Assembly: GCA_024449915.1 (NCBI GenBank)
Contig: JAMZAV010000302.1
Span: 744,001-808,000 of the forward strand
DNA from: Sweltsa coloradensis
Taxonomy: Eukaryota > Arthropoda > Insecta > Plecoptera > Chloroperlidae
Reading direction: 5' to 3'
DNA: 64,000 nucleotides
Part shown: positions 31,886 to 44,510 of the stretch, piece after piece
How the letters are laid out: each line of letters opens with the position of its first letter
Position numbering within the stretch: position 1 is the stretch's first letter
Position numbers and translations under genes: made by a program
The notes under the pieces: generated by a model
Seen by the model: only the letters and a program-made list of their open reading frames with translations
The model's database searches: none
Told to the model about the DNA's origin: nothing

Positions 31886-33884
31886 GACTTCTACCACAAA
31901 GAATATCGTCTGAAGGACACCCCCGCCCCATGATGCAAGTCGTACCTGGCCGTTGGACGTATCGTATTTGTTACCATGGAGTCTGATTTGGCCACAAAAT
32001 GTTCAACAGGAAGTTTCAATTTAAAAATTCGCCGTTTTAACCTAAAGAGCGGTGTGTGATATGTAGTTGCCATTTCAATACGAGGAAACTATTTGTATTA
32101 AAGTCCATACAAATGATTTAATTATTTTACGTAATGGTGTTCTCCACATTTACCAAAATAGTACGTGAAATGTACGTTGTACATGTATTATGCATTGGTT
32201 TCAAAATGTTAGTTAAAATACGTCCTCTTTGTAAAACAGCACAATATAAAAAATACATAAATGCACATTTGTAGCGCATGCCTCACAAATCCGCTGAATC
32301 AACTACTTACAAGTTTCGTATGGATGTCAAGAGGTTGCTATTAACAAGCTTTATAAATTTCACTTTTGATAGTTTCTCACTTTGTATAAAAACTCATTAC
32401 GTAACCTTCTGCTAAAATGGTAGCCATAGCAATATATAGATAGCATAGCTGTCTCGCTCTTATACTATGTTTGTCGATAAAAATAACTTATTTTATAAAA
32501 CTAGGGAATTTAACTGGAACTCTTTTAAAAATAAGAATTAAAACATTATTCTACAAAATATCGTGTTGAAACTAGCATTTTTTTGCGGGCACATGTTAGT
32601 TATACATAATCTTCTATTGGTGCAATTCTTTTTGAAAAAGGTTACATTTTCAAAATATTTTATTCCAAAAATGTATCCTTTTCCTGGTATAAATTTTGAA
32701 ACAAAACGATAAAGTATCATTTAGTTCATGAAAATGCCTAAAGTTTTTCTACTCACTATAGTTATAAATATTAAAATAATGAGATAGTCACTCCACTGCA
32801 GTTCACATGGTTCCACTTTCATAACATGGAGTGTAGATTGTGTGCACTTTCATGGTACAAACATGTCTGCTTGAACGCAGTGCGGTACAGCGTCTCACTG
32901 AAGCCTCATTGGTCAACCTCGATGGCAGCACTTAGCTTTACTCCGAACCTACTTACATATTTATGGAGGCGAAGATGAAACTATCTTAAGACGGTGTTGG
33001 ATATAGATGTAAAACTGAACACCACCACATCAGAATACACAATTCCTAAACCAAGTCTTCACCACGTGGTGTTTTACTATTCGAATTCAATGCAAAGACG
33101 TAGTTTACTCCTTTATTGCGATCTAAAGGATATCTTGTAAACATAAATCAATGATGCTACTTTTGTTTTTTTAATACGTTAGTGACATCTCCCACAACAC
33201 AAATCCCAACATATGAGTAATAGTGATGGACTATATGTGTATGTTGTTTTTCTCTACTTAGCATATAGGATCTAGATAAAAAAAAATTAGTTACACCATT
33301 CAAGGTTTCGATTGTGCTCTAAAATGCGCTTTGATAAGATATTCACATACTGTAATCATCGTTTGATGTTGCTCCTCGCAAGAACGCCAGTTAACCTACA
33401 ATACATGTATTTGCATTATTCAGCATAAAGTTTCGGTTTAAGCAGCATAATCATTATGTTTGTAAATAATCTTAAAGTGGAATTGCGTAATTTGATTTGC
33501 ATTTCTCACGTCACCGTTATTACAGATGCTTCTTTATAGATAAGATCTAATGTTGGACTACAGATTCGTTGAAAATGATGAGTATCGATATGTTAGAGAA
33601 ATATGTTTTAAATGTTGAGAGGTAACAACATCATAGCTTACATGGAATAAAGTTTAAACAAGGGGGTGAGATACGCAATGAGTGGTAGAAAAGATTTACA
33701 TTTTCAGTTTTATATTTTACATGGCCTAAACGTACCAGTTTTAAAGAGAAATTGCGTGATGTGAGCATTCATGATATGATTCGTTGTCTTCTCCATGTTT
33801 ATCATGGAGATTAACAAAACAATCTAGTTGTCATCGACGTAAAACGTATAGACTCAGCTTATGATAGAACAACTAGTGGTATAG
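31886..33884. other. no gene seen
   Basis: AT-rich. No repeats shared with the rest of the window and no RNA gene recognised. The 32855-32950 patch is less AT-rich. Confidence 0.4.
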
Positions 33885-33887
33885 TTA

Positions 33888-33955
33888 GTAGTAGTTTTTT
33901 TTTAACTAAAGAGAATAGACGTAAAATAAATACATTTCTATTGAGAAATAGAATA
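33888..33955 (+). mobile_element. LINE 3' end scrap
   Basis: TTTTTTTTTAACTAAAGAGA, then ATAGACGTAAAATAAATAC, matching the tail of the 11.2-11.5 and 27.0 kb LINE copies. Confidence 0.45.
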
Positions 33956-34594
33956 ACGTTGCCCTTGGTTCACCTGGTTAGACATTTACGTCTCAGGCTA
34001 CAAAATTAATGCAATTGCAACCGTTGAGGGGTGCAAAGCTTTGCCTCACTACATCACACAGCGGTTACGAGTACATGGTACATTACTCTCGCTCCAACTC
34101 CTCGTAATGTAAGGTAAATATTATCTTTCCTTCCACCATAACACAGTGAGGTAATTGAAGGTTCTATTAAACCATAACGTACGTAGCAATGTTGGCAAGA
34201 AGAACATGGAATACCTCCCGGGAAATGACGCGTAGTTTTTTGAGTCTAACTCAGCGAAAACTTGATTGAAACGCCGTTAGTCCTTGTGGACTCCATTACG
34301 AACTGAAACCGGGCCAGATCGATCCTGTGTTTGATGGAAACACGCGGTAACCCCGTGAGACACATTACAACCGCCCCCCCCCTCGCACAACACAAAGACA
34401 GAAGCAAGCCCACATTCGCACAGAAAGTATTGGCAAACGCGATGCTTCGTTGGTATATCTGGGAATTGTCAGCAGAAACTCTCTACCCGACCGAACTCTC
34501 GCTCATGGCTCATGAGGCGGTCTACTTAGAATTACTCGTGACAGCATTGCTAACGAAAGTAACAATGATTGTATCTCGATTTGTAGTTGATTGA
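33956..34594. other. no gene seen
   Basis: Mixed composition, more GC at 34190-34500. The 87-codon frame at 34331-34594 is unrecognised and runs into the SINE head. Nothing supported. Confidence 0.4.
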
Positions 34595-34700
34595 TTTGTA
34601 ATGTAGGAGATCCGGGTTCAAACCCCGGTCGGGATGGACTTTTTAATTTCTGAATTGTATTAAATATTAATGATTTTGTATTTCTCAATACTAGATACAA
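34595..34700 (+). mobile_element. tRNA-derived SINE, family S, copy S3
   Basis: TAATGTAGGAGATCCGGG, TTCAAACCCCGGTCGGGATG, GACTTTTTAATTTCTGAATT and GTATTAAATATTAATG match S5. The T-arm is perfect. The far tail (TACGGGAGTG) is missing. Confidence 0.65.
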
Positions 34701-35677
34701 TGAAAACGAAGGATCACGTTTCTGATATTTTCTTTAAAAAAAACGTGGTTAGCTTAACAGCTCATAAATCATGGTTCCAAACCAATATTGGCTGTAAATC
34801 ATTACACACGCGTTAAACTTATTTCTATAAAAAACGTGGGAGTCACGTTGTAAAAACACGTCCGCTAGAAGATAAACATTTTCGGTGCCACTGTCCGGGA
34901 AATTCGGTTTAAAGGACAACACAGTTCATAGTCGTGTATATTTCTTTTTTGGTTCCCGGACCTTAGGTGCTAAAGAGATTCGGTGCAAATGTCCCGATTC
35001 AACCTTTGCTATATAAGCAAGAATGTGTTTTTATTCAATTAAGCCCTTATGGAGAAAAACAACATCCATTGTAAAATATGCGACCTTAATCCCTGTTTAA
35101 CAACTGGTAAAATTATAGCTTACATTTATATCTCACTTAAATTCTATTTGAGAAACACTTTTCACATAGTGCACTTTTTTACCTTCTTCGTATTATAACA
35201 CAATGCAATTCCATATATAATAATTACGTTATAATATATTTCTTTTAACAACGATTTAATATCTAAAGACATTGCATTAATTTAATTAAATTGCATTGTT
35301 AAAGTAACAGGGTAAAGTCTAAAGTCAACTCTCATTCACCACAAAAGAGCTGGGATATGAAGTGTAAATTATTAATTTTTTGTCGAGCATCCACAATGGC
35401 AAGAAGGGCTTGATAGTAATATAGGTCACTTGAAAAATTAAATGTTGTTCATTTGTTTTCGTTTAGGATCTTATGGCAAGTTAATGTGCTTACGACACTG
35501 AACCAGTAAAGATTTGATTGGTATTAAAGCTATAACTGTATTTTATGATTATGTAGAACATTGAATTGTGGGTGATAAAAAACCATGAATGTTAATAAAC
35601 TTATCCTAGCGATGGATTCAATAATTCACTTCCTTGATCCTGTTATAGGTGACTCGACAGATAACCAGTAACCCTGA
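34701..35677. other. no gene seen
   Basis: AT-rich, with no shared repeat. A TTAATTTAATTAA palindromic word lies near 35278-35290. Confidence 0.45.
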
Positions 35678-35930
35678 AATAAAAATAAATAAAATAAATT
35701 CGTATTTAGAGTCTACCCATCAGCCATATATTTAGTGATTTTCAGTGGGGGACAGTAAACCAAAGCGACCAAGCCAACCCTGTAGGCCCCGACGCAATCG
35801 ACAAGTGAGCGATAACCAACCAAAGATCGAAATTTTTTATAGGAAATATAGCAATCAGTGGTATGGACAGTGCAAACACCCGCGGATCAACGCCAGAATC
35901 AACAAGGCCGATTCACTATTGTTTCATTTC
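35678..35930 (+). repeat. dispersed repeat B, 3'-truncated copy B3
   Basis: From AAATAAATAAAATAAATTCG through GATTTTCAGTGGGGGACA, CGACGCAATCGACAAGTG and CCCGCGGATCAACGCCAG to AACAAGGCCGATTCA, after which similarity to B1/B2 stops. The frame at 35745-35999 lies on it and is not a gene. Confidence 0.75.
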
Positions 35931-36167
35931 AAGGGCATACGGGGTGACGGGTGGGGAGAGCAGGTTGTGAGTGTTCAATTAAAGGGAAAGAATCATTAGA
36001 AGAATTAAATGTGTTGCATGAAGTAGCTGAAAACAATATTTGCTTTTCGTGAACATTTGCATCGGTTCCTGGAACCTCAGCTGAGAAATCACGAGATGTC
36101 TACTAATAAGATGTCGGTGACATTCCTGGTGTGAACTGTCGTTATTCTCCGGTGCCTTGACTGGTAT

Positions 36168-36367
36168 CGTGTGCGTGTGCGTGTGCGTGTGCGTTACAAC
36201 TGGGGTGTCATTTAGCTTAGACCCGGCACCTCCACCAATGACATCTTACATGATGTTACAAGGAGTGCGTGTGCGTGTGCACGTTCGCCTCGTACGTGCT
36301 AGACTGTGCTCGATGTGCGTGCGCCTACCATGACACTTACATGATGGTACACGGAGTCGTGCGCGGT
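36168..36367 (+). repeat. GTGTGC-rich duplicated block
   Basis: (GTGTGC)n at 36168-36194 and again at 36265-36282. ATGACATCTTACATGATGTT near 36238 and ATGACACTTACATGATGGTA near 36330 are followed by AAGGAGTGCG or CACGGAGTCG, suggesting a duplication of about 90 bp. Confidence 0.6.
36221..36237 (-). repeat. 17-nt dispersed word P, copy 4
   Basis: Plus strand ACCCGGCACCTCCACCA, an exact copy. It lies between the two GTGTGC arrays. Confidence 0.8.
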
Positions 36368-36560
36368 GCATCTTCCCCATTCGTCAACTTCGCATAATCT
36401 GTCCTCGGTGTTGTGTGGTTGGGCACTTATTGTCAAGCTCGCACTTCGGTAGTGGGAGACACGTTTCCCCCGAAGTGGAGATCGACGCCTCCTGACACTA
36501 CTTAAACATCATGACAAACCGTGTCGTGTCGCCTCGCAATCACATTATTGGCGCCATTAT
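36368..36560. other. GC-elevated non-repetitive island
   Basis: CG-containing sequence including CTTCGGTAGTGGGAGACACG and a CCCCGAAGTGG word that partly pairs with CACTTCGG. No frame or shared repeat. A regulatory role is conjecture. Confidence 0.25.
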
Positions 36561-36850
36561 TTCTCGTAGACAAAACAGCAAGACATTTATTGTACGCAAT
36601 TTGATGAATTCGTTTGTTAGCAATTTATTGATAGACTACACTTAATTCAGTGTTTAGAATTTAAATGACATTACATTTCGGCTGAACATATCTAAACATT
36701 TTTAAAGTCATATCAAATTGCGGGATAATTCCCCAAAACACAACAATAGACTATTCAAACTAAAATAAGAATAAATAAACGTATAGAATCCAGCTACTCA
36801 TACAAACTGAAAATTGTTCTAATACAAATTAAAACAGTTTCGAAAGAATA

Positions 36851-37164
36851 CTAAGCCCGCTTCGCGAACGCTTTTTCCAGTCGCGTTGATGGATGAGCTT
36901 TTTTGAACCATGTCTGCATGCGAGGCGACCGACTGTGATCATGCGAGTCCGAGAGAGACAGAGAACCGATACTCACCTCGTTGCGCCAGCCGCGGAAAAG
37001 TGCGGGGCGGCGAGGTCGTCATATTGACTAATCGTTCAATTTTCATCACGATCGCATATGCCGTTTGTCCGGTAGAGTGCGAACAAACAGACAAAAAGCA
37101 AAACCAAAAAAGAGCTATTTTTCTCAGCGTAAGTGAAATTGAAGTCTTCGCTTCGCTCATCCAA
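36851..37164 (-). mobile_element. family H element, short copy H11 (subfamily 2)
   Basis: Minus strand: TTGGATGAGCGAAGCGAAG, ACTTCAATTTCACTTACGC, CGGACAAACGGCATATGCG, then a unique stretch. The right end is CTCATCCATCAACGCGAC, AAAAAGCGTTCGCGAAGCGG and TTAG (altered CTAG). The bases outside are A and T on that strand. The middle is replaced by sequence not seen in H3, about 36905-37020. Confidence 0.65.
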
Positions 37165-37344
37165 TCCAAAACAGGTATGATGTGATAAATTAAAAACAAT
37201 AAAGTCGCATTGATATGAACGTGATACTTATTAAGTATAAATTTAGTGTAAAATTGACAAATTTGAAAAACACCTAACAGCCAACAATCACCACGTCATC
37301 CACTATTTCATATTAACAATGATCCTTTTGGTTGGATGGATGAG

Positions 37345-37358
37345 GGGGGGGGGCGGTA
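37345..37358 (+). repeat. G-run
   Basis: Ten or more consecutive G with one C interruption, isolated in AT-rich sequence. Confidence 0.7.
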
Positions 37359-37508
37359 TAGTGTGTAAGTAGATTCCATAAGTCGCCATGCGGGTGAAGA
37401 AGTTCCCTCCTTAGGTTTTCGCGCTTAAATATAAGGCACAGAATTCAAAAATGTATTCAATATTTATTTTGTGCCCAGAAAACTTTATTACGATATTAAC
37501 ATAGAAAA

Positions 37509-38098
37509 TTGGATTAGCGTAGCGAGCGAAGCGAAGATTCCATTCTACTACACTGGAGAAAAACATCCGGAATGATTTTCTTTCTTTTTTCCTTTCTTTT
37601 TTTCTGTTTGTATTTTTGTATGTTTTTTAACACGATTCCGGCGAAACCGATACTTCAATTGCGATGCAATTTTCTGGAGGCCTTTGAAATCTTTGAACTT
37701 AAAACTGCCACGTTTGTTAGCGCAACAGAAAAATTATTTCACATGAAAATCGCAATTTTATGATTTTCTTTCGATTTAAAAAAATGTCTTCGCCTTTTAA
37801 CACATATATGCTTTATCCGATTGTTAGGTTTTTTTCACAGAACCTTAATTTTATAAATTAATTTATTCGTGTGAAATTTGAACGCAAAAAAAAATTATTT
37901 CTCACGAAAATCGCAATTTTACGCATTGTTACGATTTTTTTCGATTTGAAAAAAAATTTATTTGACTTATAATGCTTTATCCGATTGTAATGATTTTTTC
38001 GCAGAACAACAGAAAATCTTAATAACACATGGCAGCTCAATGCACCAATTACGCTCATCCAACAACGCGCCTGAAAAAGCGTTTGCGAAGCTTCCTAG
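37509..38098 (+). mobile_element. family H element, copy H12 (subfamily 1)
   Basis: Head TTGGATTAGCGTAGCGAGCG, ATTCCATTCTACTACACTGG, a CTTT/T tract, ACACGATTCCGGCGAAACCG and two partial internal units. The tail is TACGCTCATCCAACAACGCG, the stem AACGC/GCGTT, TGCGAAGCTTC and CTAG. The flanks are A and T. The tail matches H7 base for base from ACGCTCATCC to CCTAG. Confidence 0.8.
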
Positions 38099-41041
38099 TT
38101 ATTCAATGTTGACATATTTATTTACCCATGTCATTGAGGGCTGGTGCTTCTGTCCCCGCCTTTCAAGTAAAACCAGGCTCTTGTTTGATACGTCTCCGCG
38201 TGCTCTTGGTTAGCTATTTCTAAGCAATATACTCCACAAATTGGTCAGATTCAGTGAATCCCCAATGGGACTAAAGATTCAATTTCCTAGTAATGAGGCA
38301 ATGGGATCGGCTCCTCTTCATAGATGCAAGTATGCAAGCATGCTTTACGAAACAATCGATTAGATACACAGATAGACAGCAAGTGTGGTTGGTAAGTAAA
38401 AGAGTAGGTAGCGGAAACCCCCTACAAATTCCTTTTTAAAGACTGCTATCCTTTGAGCATCGGTAAACTTACTTCGCACCATCAAGATATTTTTCATTTC
38501 TTTCAGTGATGTACTATAAACATATATGCATGTGTATAGCACATTGCAATTTTAAAAAATCCTAGTTTTGCACTTGTATGCAACAAGAAAATAAATATGT
38601 GATGCGATTCAATAAATCGAAATTGTGAATTTCGAAGTTCCATTGAATCCGTTACGTAATTGGGGAAAAAAGTTGTTTAATTAAAGTTTCAAATGAAGTA
38701 TTGGTATGACAACATCACGTCATCAAACAAGGCAATAATACGCAACTCATGCAGTGCAACACTGGATGCGTTCATGTATCACACAAGGCCAGTAGCGCTT
38801 ATAGAACTTTCACTGTGCATCGTTCAGAACTAAATCTCTTCAGTGCTGTGAAGCTACTGTCAACCAGGGCTTACAAGCAACATGTATAATGCAGGAGATG
38901 ACTCAAGAAACCCCACCTGGCATGTCACGCTAGGGGTATGTGACACCTGTAACAGAATGAGTTGCATCCCATTGTCTGGCAGTAAGTTAATTCATTACGG
39001 AAACGTTTGTATGCTGAACGAACATCGCAGAATGTAAGACAAAGAAGGGAAGTGTGAGTGTTATATTGACAATTACAACTTATTAGCATTACAATTAGAC
39101 AATAGGGACACAGTTAAATAAAGTTCCAAGGAAATTCACTAGTGCATTGAACTTCGATCAATGATTTAAATATTTGCATCAGAATCATATACATGTACGT
39201 ATAATTATTATGAGCAAAATTATAGAGCAAACGTTACAAACATTAATAACTACGACGTTTTAATTTAAATAAGTGTTTTTAGTCATTACACTGCTCTTTG
39301 ACAATATTTTATTCGTAATATTTCTATCTTTCTTCAAAGGTCTTTTTCAAACTGAAGTTTGAACAACGGAAAAATAATAACAATCCAAAAAAAGAATGAA
39401 TTGTAAACAAAATGACCATGAACCATTTCTGCCAACAAAATGAGATTTAAAGAACAACGGTATAACTAACAATGATCAATTATTTGACATGAGTATCTAC
39501 AACTGGCCTAAAAAATACACATTTTGGTATAGAATAATTTGCTACTTCGTCCAATTCAGAATTTATATTCCAATAAGGAAACATTATTTTAGTAAAACAC
39601 TTTCTTTAATAATATTAGTTTTAGATTGTCTTAATTATGTCATGTGTTCCGGATGTTTTGGGAATGTAAGAGGGCAAAAGCATCTTTCCGCCACGATCGA
39701 TATAAATAGTTATTATCAGTGACTGTACAGGTAGTTTTCGCGTGTCTTGATTGTCAGGATTGAGATTCTATTGAGCCGTTAGTGTTACGGCCCAAGTTGA
39801 CGTCAATATTCGCGTGTTCGTGTTGAAACGAAGTAAAAACAACACATTTCACTTTAAAAAGTAGGCCGTACATTTCAAGGTAATGTCTATATAACATCAC
39901 AAAACAGTTGTAAATTAAATATAACGCCCACATTACTTTAAGCGTTTTGAACATGAAAATAGTCAATGAAATACGACGTTGTAATGATTAATAATTTAGG
40001 TGACGAAAACAAATAACACTGTCGGAGATAATATTATCGAAACTGAACAATAGCTTTAATTTAGTTGCTCACAAAAAAAAATTCAAATAACATACTATAG
40101 ATAAACCAAACGTGTTTTTATAAAGGAATTAATGAACTATTGTATTAATATTGTTTCCCTTAATGTGTTTAACCAAAAAAATCGACTCACTTGCTGCTAC
40201 GAACTGAACTCTGCGTTATATTAAGCATGCATCACAAATGTTCTTGATTTTCAAGTGTAACAATTAAATTCACAAGGAACCAATGAAGACCCCCCCAAAA
40301 AAAAATAAAAAAAATAAATAAAATAAAATAAAGTAAAATAAAAACAAAACAAAACATGCATGCAAGTGTGACGATAACCACAAGAGCAAAACAACTGCAC
40401 CTTAGTTGTCATGTCTGTTTGTATTTCATCAAACATCTTTAACATAAGTTTGAGATAGACTCGTGTTGGGGTTGTTTAAATAAATGTATTTATATCTACC
40501 GGCAAGCTATAATAAGAGTATTGGACTTCGAATCTTATTGAAATATACGATGCATTGCATAGTAAAGTGTTAACTGCACATTTGCTAATGGTCTTGGTTG
40601 TCTAGCCACAACATCTTAATATGGAATAGTTTGTATCGTTTTGGCTTGAACTACCCTAGCTTATTACATGCTTACCTGGATGGTATTACATTGACGAAAT
40701 ATTAATGGCAACCGTGGTGAGTGGCTTGTTATAATTAATTTCCAGACCCTTGTTGGAAACTGCGGCCAGACATTGTTACAGCTACCACTACCAGCTACCG
40801 GAAATGTTCGTCAGAGCAGAGCTACCAACCTCACAACAGGAACAGACTAAGTGTGGTCAACCTTTGAGGGATGAAGAGCCGGACGTGTGGCTGCAAGATT
40901 AGCCTGTGGTACAAGATGTGGCTGAGTTGGCTTTACACACACATGGACTCGTTGTAAGTGCAGAAATTACGCGAGATTCGTGCGCTTTTATGTCGCGTTC
41001 GTTCCCAACTGGATTCATATATGGATTGCAATTCACATAAT
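38099..41041. other. no gene seen; one imperfect hairpin, one A-rich tract
   Basis: AT-rich. The hairpin at 38606-38649 pairs GATTCAAT with ATTGAATC and TCGAAATT with AATTTCGA. The A-rich tract is at 40290-40346. Frames in this stretch are all short and unrecognised. Confidence 0.4.
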
Positions 41042-41058
41042 TGGTGGAGGTGCCGGGT
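41042..41058 (+). repeat. 17-nt dispersed word P, copy 5
   Basis: Exact TGGTGGAGGTGCCGGGT, preceded by T and followed by AAATCC. Confidence 0.8.
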
Positions 41059-41714
41059 AAATCCATTTCATAAATTTTTCCAAAACTTAGAGAACTTGTT
41101 TGTGTTTACCATTGCTTGTGGCCTCCTAAATTCAATTTTTCGTATATGTTAACATAAATGCAAAGTTAGCTAATTGCGAAAAACGGTTTATTAGAAGAAA
41201 ATAATAATTCCAGGTAAATAAAAGTAAATAGATTGACAAGCTTATGAAGAATATTCGGTGCTCGTGACTGTGTGTACTATTAACCATTATTCTCAGTAGG
41301 TGTGTAATATATATTCACTATACTACTATAATATACCATGAATATCAATTCGGCAGAAAAGTGCGCTATTCCGGTTAATGACCTGTCAAGAACATGCATG
41401 ATCTAAATATCGTTCAGTGTATCTGGATAAAATAAGGTTCGTCATTATTGAACCAGCTTGCTTATATGTTATGTTCAAAGCGAAATTACTAGGCAATGTC
41501 GTCTGCTTCTATACATTACTGATACTAATGAATGGTATGCTATTTGAATATACTATACGCATTAAGCTTTGATTACTTCAATACCGCTTAGTTCAGTCCC
41601 TATTTCCAAATAAATTAACATCCCAGGCTGTTAGTAGCGTTAGTCCCAGTGGCTTGGGTTATTTTCGCGTTCATATTTGTCGGAAAGCCAGACCATGTCC
41701 TTGCCACAACTTCT
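41059..41714. other. no gene seen
   Basis: AT-rich, nothing recognised. Confidence 0.45.
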
Positions 41715-41873
41715 TTACTTCCTCTTCATCAACACGAGTTGCATTGCTGCTTGTTTACCAAGCAATCCATTGCAATCTTGCCACCAACTTCCTAATTCCA
41801 CTTCCGATGACTCTTCTATCTTGTCTGCACTGCGTTTCATTTGTTCAATCCACCTTACTATTGGTCTTGGTCT
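41715..41873 (-). pseudogene. possible LINE ORF2 C-terminal scrap
   Basis: One minus-strand frame reads RPRPIVRWIEQMKRSADK and continues about 35 residues to a stop at 41715. An (R)P(R)..RW.(D/E)Q(I/M)(K/R) run is a common signature near the end of LINE reverse transcriptase proteins. No polymerase motif is present, the rest is shifted between frames, and the pyrimidine-rich plus strand also opens frames by composition, so this is tentative. Confidence 0.3.
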
Positions 41874-42400
41874 TTCTTGGTCTTGATATTTCTTTTTACT
41901 GATATTAAATTATATTACACTGATGAGTTATACATGTTGTAAAATCCATTTTTGAGGAGGAAATAGTAGTGTTTTACGGGGAATAAAAATTGTAAACTAC
42001 GAAATTCAAAAATATTCAAAACTTTGTGTGACAAATTTAAAATGTTCTCCAGTTTTAATGCAAAAACAAGTTTAAAAAATTTAAAAATATTGTGGATTGT
42101 TTTTTTAATTAAGTTATTTAAAGTCTATCAAACTACAAATAATACGGTGACATTTAGATTTCATATCCAGTAATGAACTTACCCAAGTGCATAATCAATC
42201 ATAGGTGTAATTTGTAATTTGTGCAGCTAATAAAATGTATTGTCGACCCAGCATGAAGTTGCTCTGTTGTATTCATTAGAGATAGAAACTAAATAAAAGA
42301 AACCCAGCCCCACCAGGGCCGAGCCAAGATCATCGGGCCCAGGAAATCGACCAACCGATACTCGACTGCGAAGAAAGCGGAATCCATCGCCACCTTCTGT
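41874..42400. other. no gene seen
   Basis: AT-rich to 42290. At 42305-42355, CCAGGGCCGAGCCAAG and AAATCGACCAAC weakly recall repeat B, too diverged to call. Confidence 0.35.
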
Positions 42401-42770
42401 TGGGTCTAAGTGATTAATGTGAGAAAAAGTGCAGAAAGTGCTTTCCTCAGAGAGCTAAAGACAATGCAATGCGTGAACCCTTTTCGTTAGCGCTGCGAGT
42501 ACAAAATGGATGAGTTCAAGGGTTGAGGCGGACCGCAAACAGCTGGCCATGTGACATCGCCAGCACCGGCGGGAGTTGAAGCTACGCTCAGCCAAACCAA
42601 TGGGAATCATTAATAATGAAAGAAACTGCTGGAGCATGGGAACCGTTTGCACTTAATTAATACTAATGTTATGAAATGTTACTTGTCAATGTTAATTAAA
42701 TTTTACAACGCAGCCGCTACGAGAGATCCGTTTGGGTTTTTGAAGTTTGGGATGAATTTATCAAAATGTC
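42401..42770. other. GC-elevated non-repetitive island
   Basis: Mixed GC words with AATTAATA-type homeodomain-like words (GGGAATCATTAATAATGA, CACTTAATTAATAC). No partner in the window. The minus-strand frame at 42455-42652 is unrecognised. It is the best-looking enhancer candidate by texture alone; unproven. Confidence 0.3.
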
Positions 42771-43104
42771 CTTTGGGCTAATTTTCAAACAGGTTGTTAT
42801 TATCCTTGTTCTTTATGTGTTCTCATGTGTTTGCGTGTTGTAAAAAGTTCAAATGCGAATGAGAAAATAAGATCGTTGTTTTGTTGTTATGGATATGTAA
42901 CAGATCTAAACAACACAGATTCAGCGGATGCTCTATCGACAATGTGATATTTGAGACCGTCATGAATTGGCCTACTATGTTATAATCTAAATTATGAAAT
43001 AAAATCTATGTAAGAGAAAGAGTTGGTCAGAAACATACTTCAATCACTATCAAACCCTATTTACAAACATAAGAGAAAAGATTTATATTAAAAATAAATA
43101 CAAA
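42771..43104. other. no gene seen
   Basis: AT-rich, nothing recognised. Confidence 0.45.
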
Positions 43105-43172
43105 ATACGATTTATGTATTTATTTATCGTCCATCTTATTATGTGACTAAAAATTAATTACAAATTGAAACA
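43105..43172 (-). mobile_element. LINE 3' end scrap
   Basis: Minus strand: AATTTGTAATTAATTTTTAG, then AATAAGATGGACGATAAATA and AATACATAAAT, a diverged copy of the tail at 27.0 kb. Confidence 0.4.
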
Positions 43173-44196
43173 TTAAATTCAACTATATACTTTCATAAAA
43201 GAACACTAAATAAAAATACGAAATACATTTCAAGATAAAAATAGCAAACCAATTATGAACAATATGACAATATATGATATTGATAACATATTTTAAATGC
43301 GTATTCAAATGAGAAATGAAGTAAATATAACAAATTAAAATTAATGAAAATCTTAAAATTAAAATTAAACAAGCAAAAACAGAAACAAAATTATTGATCG
43401 CGTACTGTACCCATCAATGAATGAATGTTAGTATTCCCAATTTATCCTCATCGCTTTTATGAAATGATGAGCTAAAACAAAAAAATGTCATCAAAAGAAA
43501 TACCTTAGAGGAGATTATAAGCAAAATGGATGCCTTGTTTTATTACCAGTTAATTAATTTAATTAGTAAGAAAACTTAAGGCTATCAAAGCAAGATTTTC
43601 TACAATGAAATAGTAGCCTTACACACGACGCCTAAGAATTTAATTAACGTGATAGAAGAACCCTTGGACCTTACTTCAGAGGTAAACAAATATTGTTCAA
43701 TGTTCATAGCTATCAAAGAACAGGGTTGACAACCTTAATAATTTAAGTAATTATCTCTTATCTTACAGCGAAATCGTTTAAAAGAGAAACAGATATATAA
43801 TCACAGGATAAATAAGTCCAAGGGATCACGAAATGAATTGTATTTTAATCGATTCCTGTGCGTTGAAGCATGCAACGTCCACCAATTAAACGTATTTGAA
43901 GAGTAATCGTTACAGTCAAAGGCAGGTTGGTATAACGTAAAATTCGTTGGTAAATTTGATTTTGCGTCATGGAGCAGACATTTTGCCAATGATTGGGTTT
44001 GTTAATTTTTTTTATTTATTTTTTTATTATGTTTCAGATTTAACTAATTTTAACAAAATATAATTTTAATTATCACAAAATTCACAAGTAATATTTTTTA
44101 ATGTTCAACCAGAAACAGTATACGAGATAAGAAAGAACTTAAGAAAAGGATGTACCTGGTTTTTGCAATTCGGCCTTAAATTTGAAACTCAATCTA
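43173..44196. other. no gene seen
   Basis: AT-rich, nothing recognised. Confidence 0.45.
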
Positions 44197-44213
44197 ACCC
44201 GGCACCTACACCA
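44197..44213 (-). repeat. 17-nt dispersed word P, copy 6 (one mismatch)
   Basis: Plus strand ACCCGGCACCTACACCA, differing from the others by C to A at one site. The CCA end is intact. Confidence 0.7.
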
Positions 44214-44329
44214 TAAAAGATACGTCGCGTCCAGAATCACCATGTTGCAATGAATATTATTATGCTGCACTCGAGTCATAACAATGTGTCAACCTTTGAC
44301 CGTCAACAATCTTTGCATAAAACGATCAC

Positions 44330-44480
44330 GAAATCATGTGGCGATGACCTCATTTACTTAATCTGCTCGTCCCGGGAATGCCAAGCACATGCTCGCGGTT
44401 TCTAGCACGGAGAGGGAAAGCGACGGGAGGCCCATTGATGAGCTAATGAAGTGAACGGAGCATCCCACTCATTCAAATCA
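44330..44480. other. GC-elevated non-repetitive island
   Basis: Contains CCCGGGAATGCCAAGCAC and GATGAGCTAATGAAGTG-type words, with no partner in the window and no frame. Possible regulatory block. Confidence 0.25.
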
Positions 44481-44483
44481 AAT

Positions 44484-44510
44484 CCCCCCCCCCCTCTCTC
44501 TCTCTCTCTT
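44484..44510 (+). repeat. C-run followed by (CT)n
   Basis: About eleven C, then eight or nine CT units. Confidence 0.9.
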
